NCBI GenBank assembly: GCA_964456525.1
Contig: CAYWAP010000010.1
Span: 1-51,557, forward strand
DNA: 51,557 nt
Reading direction: 5' to 3'
Source of the DNA: Onthomonas sp964456525
GTDB lineage: Bacteria > Bacillota > Clostridia > Oscillospirales > Oscillospiraceae
Numbering within the stretch: the first letter of the stretch is position 1; every line of letters begins with the position of its first letter. This document shows positions 24,873 to 33,444 of the stretch, piece after piece. The position numbers were made by a program, and so were the translations under genes. The notes below the pieces were generated by a model that saw nothing but the letters and a program-made list of their open reading frames with translations, was not told where the DNA came from and searched no databases.

Positions 24873-25158
24873 CCGATATATATCCGAAGAGGAATTCGTC
24901 CCGGTGGAGCCGCCTGAAACCAACGCAGGCGGCAGCCCCTTTTCCGGCTTGCTGGAGCGGCTGCTCTCCGCCCTGTCCTCCTTCGGGGGCGAGCGTACAA
25001 AAAATGCCGGCGGTACCGGCATTTTGGGGAAACTCGGCCTGGAGAAGCTGGACAAAGGGGATATCCTTCTGATCCTGATTCTGATCTACCTGTTCCGGGA
25101 ATCCGAAGACGATGAATGGCTCATCATCCTGGCGCTGGTACTCTTGATGGGGCTGTAA
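24865..25158 (+). CDS. Uncharacterised 97-residue protein with C-terminal membrane segments
   Basis: I do not recognise the family. From TTG 24865 it starts MYNRYISEEEFVPVEPPE. A Gly/Ser-rich region (SPFSGLLERLLSALSSFGG) is followed by LDKGDILLILILIYLF, an acidic turn RESEDDEW and a second hydrophobic stretch LIILALVLLMGL, giving a probable membrane hairpin. It overlaps the previous gene by 8 bp; a G run lies upstream of the TTG. An ATG at 24835 is an alternative start but has no ribosome site. Confidence 0.7.
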   Translation: MYNRYISEEEFVPVEPPETNAGGSPFSGLLERLLSALSSFGGERTKNAGGTGILGKLGLEKLDKGDILLILILIYLFRESEDDEWLIILALVLLMGL

Positions 25159-25169
25159 ATGCGGCGCTC

Positions 25170-26234
25170 TCAGCGCTTACGCCGGGCCAGAAAGGCTTTC
25201 ATTCCCACAAGCCCTGCGGCGGCCAGCGCCAGAAAGACGACCAGCGCCCGGGCGAGAGAGGTGGTGCAGATGGTGACGGCCGTCACACCGAGAATGGCTG
25301 AGCAGATATACAGCACCGCCACGGTTTCCTTCTTGGAAAAGCCCATGTCGATCAATCGGTAATGGACATGCTTACGGTCCGCTTTCATCGGATTTTCTCC
25401 ATGGCTGATGCGGAGGATGACGGCGTAGCAGATATCAAAGATGGGAAGGCCCAGCATCAAAAAGGGAATCACAAAGGAGATGACGGCGTAAAACTTGAAA
25501 AGGCCCTGAATACTGCCCACCGCCAAAATATAGCCGATGAAGGTGGACCCGGTGTCCCCCATAAAGATTTTTGCCGGCGTGCTGGCGTTATAGGGCAGAA
25601 AACCGATGCAGCTGCCGGCCAGCGCGCCCATGACGAGGGCAACCGAGGCGTTGCTATACGCCAGGGAAATGACCACCAGACTGATGGCGGAAATGGTGGA
25701 GATGCCCGCCGCCAGACCATCCAGGCCGTCAATCAGGTTGACCGCGTTGGTGATGAGGACGATCCACAGCAGCGTGACCGGGATGGACAACAGGCCCAGA
25801 TGAATCCGGCTGTCGTCGCTGAGAGACGTCAGGCTGCTGAAAAAGGTGATCCGGTTTCCCCCTGCCACCGCAATTCCGGCACAGATCAGCTGTGCAATGA
25901 GCTTGTGTGTGGCTTTCAAATCATGAATGTCATCCAAAATCCCCACCACGACGATGATCGAGGCGCCGATCATCATGGACGCCATCTTCTGCCCCATGGG
26001 GATAAAGAGAAGAATGCTGAAACAGCAACCCAGATAAATGGCAAGGCCGCCCATGCGCGGCGTGGGCCTGGCGTGGAGATGCCGTTCACTGTCCGTGCCC
26101 TTCACCCCGGGCATGTCAATGGCGCCCAGCTTGTTTGCCAGCGTCATGGCCACCGGGGTTGTGGCAAAGGAAACCACCAGTGACACAACCAGTGCTATCC
26201 CGACCCGGATGACTGCGCTATAATTTGTCAGCAT
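25170..26234 (-). CDS. Undecaprenyl-phosphate N-acetylhexosamine-1-phosphate transferase (WecA/TagO/MraY family)
   Basis: The 354-residue protein has about ten membrane segments and the family motifs PTPRMGGLAIYLG, GILDDIHDL (Asp pair), NAVNLIDGLDGLAAG, IFMGDTGS and ADRKHVHYRLIDMG. It transfers a sugar-1-phosphate to undecaprenyl phosphate, starting synthesis of a wall polymer. The HVHYRL cytoplasmic motif fits the WecA/TagO branch more than MraY. The start at ATG 26234 has AAGGAG 8 nt upstream. It follows trpS by 12 bp. Confidence 0.88.
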   Translation of the reverse strand: MLTNYSAVIRVGIALVVSLVVSFATTPVAMTLANKLGAIDMPGVKGTDSERHLHARPTPRMGGLAIYLGCCFSILLFIPMGQKMASMMIGASIIVVVGILDDIHDLKATHKLIAQLICAGIAVAGGNRITFFSSLTSLSDDSRIHLGLLSIPVTLLWIVLITNAVNLIDGLDGLAAGISTISAISLVVISLAYSNASVALVMGALAGSCIGFLPYNASTPAKIFMGDTGSTFIGYILAVGSIQGLFKFYAVISFVIPFLMLGLPIFDICYAVILRISHGENPMKADRKHVHYRLIDMGFSKKETVAVLYICSAILGVTAVTICTTSLARALVVFLALAAAGLVGMKAFLARRKR

Positions 26235-26246
26235 GATTGCCACTCC

Positions 26247-27245
26247 TTACTTCTGGACAAAACCGACCTTTTTATAGACCTTACGCAGGGTTTTATTGGC
26301 CACATAGGAGGCCTTTTCCGCACCATTGCGGTATACGTTTTCCAGATAGCCCTTATCGGCAAGCAGGCGCTTTGCCTCTTCCTGAATGGGGCGGCACAGC
26401 TCTACGACCGCCTCGCCCACGGCGGTTTTGAAGGCGCCGTAGCCCTGACCGGCAAATTCCGCCTCAATGGCGTCGTAATCCCTGCCCGTTGCGCAGGAAT
26501 AAATCTGCATCAGGTTGGAGATGCCGGGCTTATTCACCGGGTCAAAGCGCACATCCATTTCGCTGTCAGTCTTGGCCCGCTTAAACTTCTTCGCGATGAC
26601 CTCCGGCCTGTCCATCAGATAGACGCAGCCGTTGGGGTCGTTGTCCGACTTGGACATCTTATTCTCCGGGTTTGCCAGGCTCATGATGCGGGCCCCCACC
26701 TTGGCGATATACGGTTCAGGCACCTTAAATACGTCGCCGTAAATGCCATTGAACCGGTTGGCGATGTCCCGGGTCAGCTCGCAGTGCTGCTTCTGATCCT
26801 CCCCCACGGGGACATAGTCCGCCTGATAGAGCAGGATGTCGGCGGCCATCAGGCTGGGGTAGGTAAACAGGCCCGCGTTGATGTTGTCCCCATGCTGGGT
26901 GCTTTTGGCCTTGAACTGCGTCATGCGGGCGAGTTCGCCAAACATGGTATAGCAGTTGAGCACCCAGGCCAGCTGTGCGTGCTGGGGGACATGGGACTGA
27001 ATGAAGAGGGTGTTTTTATTGGGGTCCAGGCCGCATGCAATGTACTGGGCCAGCTGCTCCACCGTGCGGCGGCGCAGGTCTGCCGGATTCTGCCGGACGG
27101 TGATGGTGTGCATATCCGCCATAAAATAATAGCAATCAAACTGATCGGCACGCTGGGCCCAGTTTCGGATGGCGCCCATATAGGAGCCCAAAGTCAATTC
27201 GCCACTGGGCTGGATGCCGGACAGGATTCTTTTTTTATCGTCCAT
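26247..27245 (-). CDS. trpS: Tryptophan--tRNA ligase
   Basis: The 332-residue class I synthetase has PSGELTLGSYMG at 13-24 (HIGH-like signature) and NKMSKSD (KMSKS loop), with QADYVPVGEDQKQHCELTRDIA between. The start MDDKKRILSGIQPSG has only a weak ribosome site (GGTG). The frame stays open upstream through a tRNA gene, which is chance. The promoter lies about 80 nt upstream and the leader is too short for a T-box. Confidence 0.96.
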   Translation of the reverse strand: MDDKKRILSGIQPSGELTLGSYMGAIRNWAQRADQFDCYYFMADMHTITVRQNPADLRRRTVEQLAQYIACGLDPNKNTLFIQSHVPQHAQLAWVLNCYTMFGELARMTQFKAKSTQHGDNINAGLFTYPSLMAADILLYQADYVPVGEDQKQHCELTRDIANRFNGIYGDVFKVPEPYIAKVGARIMSLANPENKMSKSDNDPNGCVYLMDRPEVIAKKFKRAKTDSEMDVRFDPVNKPGISNLMQIYSCATGRDYDAIEAEFAGQGYGAFKTAVGEAVVELCRPIQEEAKRLLADKGYLENVYRNGAEKASYVANKTLRKVYKKVGFVQK

Positions 27246-27324
27246 ACACAGTAACACCACTTTCCAATTAAGACAATGTGATCCAACAGGATTCTTTTTC
27301 CAATTGGCTTCAGAATTGACATAC

Positions 27325-27353
27325 ATTTTACCATAGCGGTCCTTTGATTGCAA
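27325..27353 (-). promoter_or_regulatory. trpS promoter
   Basis: On the minus strand, TTGCAA (27353-27348) and TAAAAT (27330-27325) are 17 nt apart. The bases 27354-27473 hold no gene. Confidence 0.75.
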
Positions 27354-27473
27354 GAAAATTTCAACAGTCCGCCGCCCTGATCGCAAATCCCGGTTCACAG
27401 GGGAATTTGTGCGGGAACCCGGCCCCATTTCCCAATGAAAAACCGGAACCCTCTGTCCCGGGGCAGATGATAG

Positions 27474-27509
27474 AAAAAATCGGAGCAAGCCACACAAGGC
27501 TTGCTCCGA
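27474..27509 (-). terminator. Terminator of the tRNA cluster
   Basis: TCGGAGCAAGCC pairs with GGCTTGCTCCGA, followed on the minus strand by TTTTTT, directly after tRNA-Lys. Confidence 0.9.
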
Positions 27510-27511
27510 CA

Positions 27512-27587
27512 TGGTGATCCAACGGGGACTCGAACCCCGGGCCCTCTGCTTAAAAGGCAGATGCTCTACCGGCTGAGCTATTGGATC
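27512..27587 (-). tRNA. tRNA-Lys (TTT)
   Basis: 76 nt with encoded CCA. Acceptor GATCCAA pairs with TTGGATC, discriminator A, and the anticodon loop CTTTTAA reads TTT. Last of five tRNAs in the transcript. Confidence 0.95.
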
Positions 27588-27608
27588 AAGTTGCACAGTC
27601 ATGGAATT

Positions 27609-27683
27609 TGGCTGGGATGGCGGGATTCGAACCCACGAATGAGGGAGTCAAAGTCCCTTGCCTTACCCCTTGGCTACATCCCA
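27609..27683 (-). tRNA. tRNA-Gln (TTG)
   Basis: 75 nt with CCA. Acceptor TGGGATG pairs with CATCCCA, and the anticodon loop CTTTGAC reads TTG. Confidence 0.95.
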
Positions 27684-27753
27684 TCATAAAATTCCAACAA
27701 ACGGAAAGCCAGACCGGAAGCGATGCCACCGCTCTGACTGGCTCCAAGTAAAA

Positions 27754-27831
<78 letters not shown>

Positions 27832-27962
27832 GTATCAATCCCGGAGTGTAACAAAGAGATCTGCTCGGCAAAATACAATGAATCGGGCAGACATGGAAAC
27901 CAGAATACAAAATCGAACCGGCAGCTTTGACTTTCCTTCGCGGCACCCAGCGATACATTCTG

Positions 27963-28039
<77 letters not shown>

Positions 28040-28074
28040 ATATCAGAAACTGGTTATCCATGCAACCCACAACT

Positions 28075-28148
28075 TGGAGCGGGTGATGGGAATCGAACCC
28101 ACGCGACCAGCTTGGAAGGCTGGGATTCTACCATTGAACTACACCCGC
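28075..28148 (-). tRNA. tRNA-Gly (TCC)
   Basis: 74 nt with CCA. Acceptor GCGGGTG pairs with CACCCGC, and the anticodon loop CTTCCAA reads TCC. First tRNA after the cluster promoter. Confidence 0.95.
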
Positions 28149-28169
28149 AGGTCAATTGTCAGCTTGGTT

Positions 28170-28198
28170 ATATTACCACAGGAAAGGAAACTTGTCAA
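28170..28198 (-). promoter_or_regulatory. Promoter of the five-tRNA cluster
   Basis: On the minus strand, TTGACA (28198-28193) and TAATAT (28175-28170) are separated by 17 nt. Confidence 0.85.
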
Positions 28199-28335
28199 CT
28201 ATTTTTTCCAGCTTTCCGAAATTTTTGGCAGCACTGGCCCGGCCGGCCCCTCCTTGAAAATGGAACCTGCGGCCAATGGACGGAAACAGAAACCGCCATT
28301 GGGGCATGTTGATTTCAAGCGGGGTCTGTGAATGC

Positions 28336-29397
28336 TCACAATTCCTTGTCGCAATAGGCGCAGCACTCCACCCCGTTGATCCACTTCGTCAGCGGGGGCA
28401 GGTATCCCTCGCTCTGGGTCACACAATTTCTGTTATGGCACACCGAACCGCCGCCGATCTCCACCGGTGCGGGCATCTGATGCCCCTGATTGGCCAGGTC
28501 AATCAACAGGGCCATCCGGGCATACATCCCGCAGCGGGCCTGCTCAAAATAAAAGGCTCTGGGGTCGTCGTCCACGTCCACCGCGATCTCATCCACCCGG
28601 GGCAGCGGATGGAGAACCATCAAGTCCTTCCTTCCCCGCTGCAATTTCCGGCGAGTCAGGACATAAATCCCCTTGTTGCGTTCATACTCCAGCGGATCGA
28701 TAAACCGTTCCCGCTGAATCCGGGTCATGTACAGCACATCCAGGGCGGGGATCACCGCCTCCAAACCGGTGACCTCCACAAACCACATGTTGTTCTCCCG
28801 CATAAACGAGCGCATATACTCCGGGACGGCAAGCTCCCGGGGGGCGATCAGATAAAAGTGAATGTTGCGGAACTTGGCCAGCGCCTTAATCAGCGAGTGA
28901 ACCGTCCGCCCGTTCTTCAAGTCGCCGCACAGGCCGATGTTCAGATCGTCGATCTTGCCGCGATAGCGCTGAATGGTTGTCAGATCCGCCAGGGTCTGGG
29001 TGGGGTGCATATGGCCGCCGTCACCGGCGTTGATCACCGGCACTTCCGAGTACAGGGAGGCGGCCTTTGCCGCCCCTTCCTGGGGCGTGCGCATGACGAT
29101 GGCGTCCGCATAGGCTCCCACCATTTTGATGGTGTCCTTCAGCGTCTCGCCCTTTGCGGTTGAGGAACTTTTGGGGTCCGCAAAGCCGAACACCTTGCCG
29201 CCCAGCCGCATCATCGCCGTCTGGAAGGAAAAATTGGTACGGGTCGAAGGTTCAAAGAACAGGTTTGCCTGGATTCGGCCACGGCACGCCTCCATATAGT
29301 CCTCCGGATGATCCATAATCTGATCGGCCCGGGCGTAAATCTCTTCCCACTCCGTCCGGGTCAGATCACCAAAGTCAATCAAGTGTCGAAAACTCAC
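28336..29397 (-). CDS. pyrB: Aspartate carbamoyltransferase with C-terminal PyrI-like zinc domain
   Basis: The 353-residue protein carbamoylates aspartate in pyrimidine synthesis. The carbamoyl-phosphate loop FEPSTRTNFSF (STRT at 51-54), KGETLKDT, HPTQTLADL and HPLPRVDEI are intact. After the catalytic domain come about 40 extra residues with C320-x4-C325 and C346-x2-C349 (CHNRNC and CAYCDKE), the spacing and sequence style of the zinc domain of the regulatory subunit PyrI. The nucleotide-binding part of PyrI is absent. GTG 29397 has GGAGG 7 nt upstream; the frame stays open far upstream without a ribosome site. Confidence 0.93.
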   Translation of the reverse strand: MSFRHLIDFGDLTRTEWEEIYARADQIMDHPEDYMEACRGRIQANLFFEPSTRTNFSFQTAMMRLGGKVFGFADPKSSSTAKGETLKDTIKMVGAYADAIVMRTPQEGAAKAASLYSEVPVINAGDGGHMHPTQTLADLTTIQRYRGKIDDLNIGLCGDLKNGRTVHSLIKALAKFRNIHFYLIAPRELAVPEYMRSFMRENNMWFVEVTGLEAVIPALDVLYMTRIQRERFIDPLEYERNKGIYVLTRRKLQRGRKDLMVLHPLPRVDEIAVDVDDDPRAFYFEQARCGMYARMALLIDLANQGHQMPAPVEIGGGSVCHNRNCVTQSEGYLPPLTKWINGVECCAYCDKEL

Positions 29398-29464
29398 CGT
29401 CGTACCTCCGCCGATTATCTCACCTGCATGCCTGTACAGATTGTCAGCCGTTTCTTTCCCAAGT

Positions 29465-29493
29465 ATTATACCATCTTCCATAAAACTCGACAA
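29465..29493 (-). promoter_or_regulatory. pyrB promoter
   Basis: On the minus strand, TTGTCG (29493-29488) and a perfect TATAAT (29470-29465) are separated by 17 nt, with TGG (extended -10). The leader is about 60 nt and shows no PyrR-type structure. Confidence 0.8.
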
Positions 29494-29550
29494 CCGATTT
29501 TTCTGTATGAGGTTGCATTTTTCTGTACATGCTAAAAGTCGGGTGATTTG

Positions 29551-30078
29551 ATGGATTTTATTTGGTATATTTTGATCTACAGCTTTCTCGGTTTTCTGCT
29601 GGAACTGGTTTACGCCCGGATGGTCTGCCACTCCAGACGGGTTCGAAAATGTCTCTTCCTGCTGCCAATGTGCCCGGTGTACGGACTGGGGGCCTGGCTC
29701 ATCCTCTCCCTTCCCGCCCCGGTGCTGCAAAATGTGTGGCTGCTGATGCCCTGCAGCGCCCTGGCCGCCACCGCTGTGGAATATTTGGCGGGCTGGTTTT
29801 ATGAAACCCTCTGGCACGTCTCCTTTTGGAATTATCAGGGCCTTCCCGGCAGCATCCAGGGCCGCGTCTGTCTCCCCTTCTCTCTGATCTGGTGCCTGAT
29901 CAGCCTGTCTCTGGTCCTCTGGATTCACCCCTTCGTGACCCAGTTGGTGTCCTGGATTCCCGGTTTCCTCCTTTTTCCGGCTGCGGCTCTCTTCGCCGCC
30001 GATTTTGTCTGGACGGGCCATCTGCTGCGCCGCTCGGGCAGCACCGAGGTTCTGCGCTGGTATCGCAAACTCCATTAG
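29551..30078 (+). CDS. Membrane protein of the putative ABC-transporter type IV family (CmpB-like)
   Basis: The 175-residue protein has about five membrane segments. FIWYILIYSFLGFLLELVYA, LLPMCPVYGLGAWLIL, a YLAGWFYETLWHVSFWNY stretch and GRVCLPFSLIW are typical of the family labelled putative ABC-transporter type IV (PF06541). No function has been shown for most members. ATG 29551 is chosen over TTG 29548. It is divergent from pyrB and stands alone before the carbonic-anhydrase-like gene. Confidence 0.75.
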   Translation: MDFIWYILIYSFLGFLLELVYARMVCHSRRVRKCLFLLPMCPVYGLGAWLILSLPAPVLQNVWLLMPCSALAATAVEYLAGWFYETLWHVSFWNYQGLPGSIQGRVCLPFSLIWCLISLSLVLWIHPFVTQLVSWIPGFLLFPAAALFAADFVWTGHLLRRSGSTEVLRWYRKLH

Positions 30079-30091
30079 GCCCAATTGACCG

Positions 30092-30120
30092 TTGCCCTTT
30101 CCGCCTCCAAATGCTACAAT
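30092..30120 (+). promoter_or_regulatory. Promoter for the gamma-carbonic-anhydrase-like gene
   Basis: TTGCCC and TACAAT are 17 nt apart with an extended TGC before the -10, and the ATG lies 23 nt downstream. Confidence 0.65.
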
Positions 30121-30142
30121 CAGGCAAAAGGAGGTACGCCTT

Positions 30143-30679
30143 ATGATCGTTAAGCCTTACAAAAAGCGTTCACCCAAGCTGGACCCCACGGTTCGGATGG
30201 CAGAAAATGCCGCCGTCATCGGTCAGGTGACCTGCGGCGCCCACGTGAACATCTGGTATAACGCCACCCTGCGCGGGGACACCGACCGCATCACCGTGGG
30301 CGACGGCTGCAACATTCAGGAGGGGGCCGTGCTCCATTGCGACATCGGTTATCCGGTTCACATCGGCTCTGACTGTGTCATCGGCCACGGCGCCATTGTC
30401 CACGGCTGCGAAGTGGGCGACGGGACGTTGATCGGCATGGGCGCCATACTGCTCTCCGGCTGCAAGGTCGGAAAGGGGTGTATCATCGGCGCCGGCGCAC
30501 TGATCACCGGAAATATGGTCATCCCGGACCGCTCGCTGGTGATGGGAACCCCTGGGCGGGTCGTCCGGGCAGTCACCGATGAGCAGGCCGCCGCCATTCC
30601 GGCGGACTGCCGGGCCTACTATGCCATGGCAGAAGAGGAGCTGGAGGGCGTATCCCCTGCCAGGGCGGTGCTTCTTTGA
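30143..30679 (+). CDS. Gamma-carbonic anhydrase family left-handed beta-helix protein
   Basis: The 178-residue protein is built of hexapeptide repeats (for example VIGHGAIVHGCEVGDGTLIG). The three zinc-ligand positions of gamma carbonic anhydrases are His65 (VLHCD), His82 and His87 (GHGAIVHGC). N-terminal NIWYNATLRGDTDRI is typical. Trimeric CO2 hydration is plausible, though many homologues have no proven activity. AAAGGAGG precedes the ATG. Confidence 0.85.
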   Translation: MIVKPYKKRSPKLDPTVRMAENAAVIGQVTCGAHVNIWYNATLRGDTDRITVGDGCNIQEGAVLHCDIGYPVHIGSDCVIGHGAIVHGCEVGDGTLIGMGAILLSGCKVGKGCIIGAGALITGNMVIPDRSLVMGTPGRVVRAVTDEQAAAIPADCRAYYAMAEEELEGVSPARAVLL

Positions 30680-30913
30680 CCACCCCGGTTTCCCCCGGCG
30701 GCAACAGAAGCCCTCAATCAAATTAGAAATATTTTCCAGCTGCGCCATGTTTCGCCTGTCCCCCATCTGAACCTTGAAACATGCACAACGGCGCGATTTT
30801 TCGCCAAACAAGGCCATTGGGCGGGGCAATATTGATTTTCACCCCGGCGTGTATAGTTTCTCCCCTCTTTGCGCATACTCCCTGTGTACCAAAAACAGAG
30901 GAGGAACTCCAAA

Positions 30914-31096
30914 ATGGAAAAAATCAACCATAACATCGAATGCAGCGTCACCTCCTGTGCCCATCACGCAGGGGATCGCAATTACTGCACCCTGAACTCC
31001 ATCCGGGTGGGCTGCTGCGGTGACACACGTCCCAAGAGCTGCGACTGCACCGAGTGCGCTTCCTTTGCAAACGGCTCCGGGAGCTGCGGCTGCTGA
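30914..31096 (+). CDS. DUF1540 cysteine-rich protein
   Basis: The 60-residue protein has ten Cys in a metal-binding-like pattern (IECSVTSCAHH, NYCTLNSIRVGCC, KSCDCTECASF, SCGC). This matches DUF1540, small proteins common in spore-forming Clostridia and sometimes spore-associated. Function is unknown. GAGGAGG lies upstream. The 234-bp gap before it holds a small GGCG/CGCC hairpin and no convincing vegetative promoter. Confidence 0.8.
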   Translation: MEKINHNIECSVTSCAHHAGDRNYCTLNSIRVGCCGDTRPKSCDCTECASFANGSGSCGC

Positions 31097-31130
31097 TCAC
31101 GCGGCCCATCGCTGAAGCACAACCACGGAA

Positions 31131-31166
31131 AAGAGCCTGCCGCGTCCCTTGTGGCAGGCTCTTGGT
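31131..31166. terminator. Terminator shared by DUF1540 gene and potD (convergent)
   Basis: AAGAGCCTGCC pairs with GGCAGGCTCTT, with TTTTCC on the minus side and TTGGTTTAT on the plus side. Confidence 0.75.
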
Positions 31167-32228
31167 TTATGCAGCCTTCAGGCGAATCCACTCCGAATCG
31201 TACAAATCCAGAATATCCTGGGGCAAGTTCGTGTAAATTTCACAGGTTGCACGGACATCTTCCGGCGCGTAAAGCAGCTCACTGTTTTTCAGATCGTCGT
31301 CCAACAGCTCCCGAGCCGCAGAGGAGGGCGGAGCATAGGTGTTATAGGTGGAGTTGGCCGCCATGACCTCGATTTCACACATATAGTTGATAAAGGCCTC
31401 GGCATTCTCCTTGTTTTCCGCCCCTTTGGGAATACACCAGGCGTCCACGTAGTAATTGGAGCCCTCTTCCGGATAGACACAGGCCAGGTCGGAGTTCTCC
31501 GCCATCATGACCACGGCGTCCCCTGCGTAGTAGGGGCCAACCGCCGCTTCACCGGCCTCCAGCTTATCAAAAATCTGGTCCATCACATAGGCCTGCACCA
31601 GGGGCTTCTGCTCGATCAACTTGTCCACAGCCTCGGTAATTTCATCGGAATCGGTGGTGTTGTAGCTGTAGCCCAGCAGCTTCAGGGCAATGCCGATGGC
31701 GTCCCGGCTGTTGTCAAACATCAGAATCTGACCGGACAGATCCTCATCCCACAGGACATCCCAGCTGGTTGGCACATAGTCCAACATCGTGGTGTTGTAA
31801 ATAATTCCCACTACGCCCCACAGATAGGGCACGGAATAAGCCCCCTCCGGATCATAGTCCATGCCGGAGCGGAACTCCTCATCCAGGTTCTCAACGTTGG
31901 GGACGTTGTCAAAATCGATCTCCTCCAACAGATCTTCCTCAATCAGCCGGGCGATCATATAGTCGGAGGGACAGATCACATCATAACTCGTGCTTCCGCT
32001 TTTCAGCGTGGAATACAGGGACTCATTGTCGGAAAAGGTGGAGTAGTTGACTTTGATCCCCGTCTCCTCCTCAAAGGCTTCGAGCACATCCTCGTCAATA
32101 TAATCTCCCCAGTTGCAGACATTGACTTCCCCGGCAGACGCGCTGCTCCCGCCGCAGCCAGCCAGCGCGAGACACATGGACAAGGCCAACAGGATGGCCA
32201 TCGCTTTGTACCAGATTTTGAATTTCAT
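31167..32228 (-). CDS. potD: Polyamine ABC transporter substrate-binding lipoprotein, copy 1
   Basis: The 353-residue protein has a signal peptide with lipobox LAGC (Cys25), then the PotD-type mature domain (VNVCNWGDYIDEDVLEAFEEETGIKVNY, DVICPSDYMIARLIEE, VPYLWGVVGIIYN, QAYVMDQIFDKLEAGEAAVGPYYAGDA). It should deliver spermidine or putrescine to the PotABC permease. It is the fifth and last gene of the operon and a close paralogue of copy 2. Just before its ribosome site is a hairpin (GCAAACC/GGTTTGC). Confidence 0.93.
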   Translation of the reverse strand: MKFKIWYKAMAILLALSMCLALAGCGGSSASAGEVNVCNWGDYIDEDVLEAFEEETGIKVNYSTFSDNESLYSTLKSGSTSYDVICPSDYMIARLIEEDLLEEIDFDNVPNVENLDEEFRSGMDYDPEGAYSVPYLWGVVGIIYNTTMLDYVPTSWDVLWDEDLSGQILMFDNSRDAIGIALKLLGYSYNTTDSDEITEAVDKLIEQKPLVQAYVMDQIFDKLEAGEAAVGPYYAGDAVVMMAENSDLACVYPEEGSNYYVDAWCIPKGAENKENAEAFINYMCEIEVMAANSTYNTYAPPSSAARELLDDDLKNSELLYAPEDVRATCEIYTNLPQDILDLYDSEWIRLKAA

Positions 32229-32243
32229 TTCTTACCTCCTCGC

Positions 32244-32261
32244 AAACCGCAAGGTTTGCCG
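32244..32261 (-). repeat. Hairpin before potD copy 1
   Basis: GCAAACC and GGTTTGC form a 7-bp stem with a 4-nt loop, ending directly before GAGGAGG of the downstream potD. It may protect or process the mRNA segment. Confidence 0.55.
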
Positions 32262-32332
32262 CACAGTTTTTTTCGATCAGGCGCCGGGCAAAGGGGTTAT
32301 CTGCCGGCGTTGATCTCCCTCCCAACGGCGAA

Positions 32333-33382
32333 TCAGGCCGCTTTCAAGCGGATCCATTCCTCGTCGTAAAGATCCAGAATTTCCTGAGGCAAATTGACGT
32401 AAACCTCCACATTGCTCATAACGTCCTCGCCGGGATAGGCGATCTCGGACGCCTGCAGCTCCTCGTCCAGCAGCTCTTTTGCCGCGCTCTCCGGGGTGGA
32501 GTAGTAGATATAGTTGGCGTTTGCCGCAGAGTTCTCCGGGTCGCACATGAAGTTGATAAACGCCTCCGCGTTTTCCTTATTGGCCGCGTTCTTGGGGATG
32601 CACATGGCGTCCACATAGTAGTTGGAGCCTTCTTCCGGGAAGAAAAAGGCCAGATCCGGGTTTTCCTCGATCATGGTGATGGCGTCGCCCGCATAGTAAG
32701 GCCCGACGGCGGCCTCACCGGCCTCCATCTTGTCAAAAATCTGATCCATGACGTAGGCCTGCACCAGGGGCTTTTGTTCAATCAACTTGTCCACCGCCTC
32801 GGTGATCTCCGCCTCATCGGTGGTGTTGTAGCTGTAACCCAGCAGCTTCAGGGCAATGCCGATGGCGTCCCGGCTGTTGTCAAACATCAGAATCTGACCG
32901 GACAGGCTCTCATCCCACAGAATATCCCAGCTGGTAGGCGTCCCCTCCACCATGGTGGTGTTGTAGACAATGCCCACCACGCCCCACATGTAGGGAACAG
33001 AGTACGTATTGGTGGGGTCATAGTCCAGATTGCGGAATTCTTCGTCTACGTATTCAAAGTTCGGGATGTTATCGAAGTCCAGCTCCTCCAGCATATCCTC
33101 GTCAATGAGACGCGAGATCATATAGTCGGAGGGGATGATGACATCGTAATCCGCGGTGCCCTTTTTCAACGCGGCATACAGACTCTCGTTGTCCGAATAG
33201 GTGGAGTAATTGACGCGAATCCCGGTTTCCTCCTCAAATTGTTCCAGGAGATCCTCGTCAATATACTCGCCCCAGTTGTAAACATTCACCTCACCGTTAT
33301 CCGTATCCGTGGAGGCACTGCCGCAGGCGGACAGGACCGACAGCAGCGCCAGCGCCAGGATCAGAGCAATTGTGCGCTTCAT
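32333..33382 (-). CDS. potD: Polyamine ABC transporter substrate-binding lipoprotein, copy 2
   Basis: The 349-residue protein has lipobox LSAC (Cys20) and the same PotD fold as its neighbour (VNVYNWGEYIDEDLLEQFEEE, VIIPSDYMISRLIDED, QAYVMDQIFDKMEAGEAAVG). A central stretch is nearly identical at DNA level to copy 1 (about 31650-31740 against 32815-32905), while the ends differ, which suggests duplication with local gene conversion. The ligand may differ from copy 1. It directly follows potC. Confidence 0.93.
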   Translation of the reverse strand: MKRTIALILALALLSVLSACGSASTDTDNGEVNVYNWGEYIDEDLLEQFEEETGIRVNYSTYSDNESLYAALKKGTADYDVIIPSDYMISRLIDEDMLEELDFDNIPNFEYVDEEFRNLDYDPTNTYSVPYMWGVVGIVYNTTMVEGTPTSWDILWDESLSGQILMFDNSRDAIGIALKLLGYSYNTTDEAEITEAVDKLIEQKPLVQAYVMDQIFDKMEAGEAAVGPYYAGDAITMIEENPDLAFFFPEEGSNYYVDAMCIPKNAANKENAEAFINFMCDPENSAANANYIYYSTPESAAKELLDEELQASEIAYPGEDVMSNVEVYVNLPQEILDLYDEEWIRLKAA

Positions 33383-33413
33383 TCTCCCATTCTCCCTTCT
33401 TCATCGAAGCTGC

Positions 33414-33444
33414 GAAGTGAGATCACCCGTGCATGTCTCACTTC
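33414..33444. repeat. Hairpin between potC and potD copy 2
   Basis: GAAGTGAGA and TCTCACTTC form a perfect 9-bp stem with a 13-nt loop and no T run. It may set the different stability of permease and receptor mRNA. Confidence 0.6.

Noticed and set aside
27246..27330. T-box before trpS
   Set aside because: The transcript leader is only about 80 nt and lacks T-box elements.
27246..27602. N-terminal extension of trpS
   Set aside because: It would run through the tRNA-Lys gene, a terminator and the trpS promoter; synthetase homology begins at 27245.
29398..30084. N-terminal extension of pyrB to 582 residues
   Set aside because: The frame is open but lacks a ribosome site, is low-complexity, and covers the pyrB promoter and an opposite-strand membrane gene with good family features.
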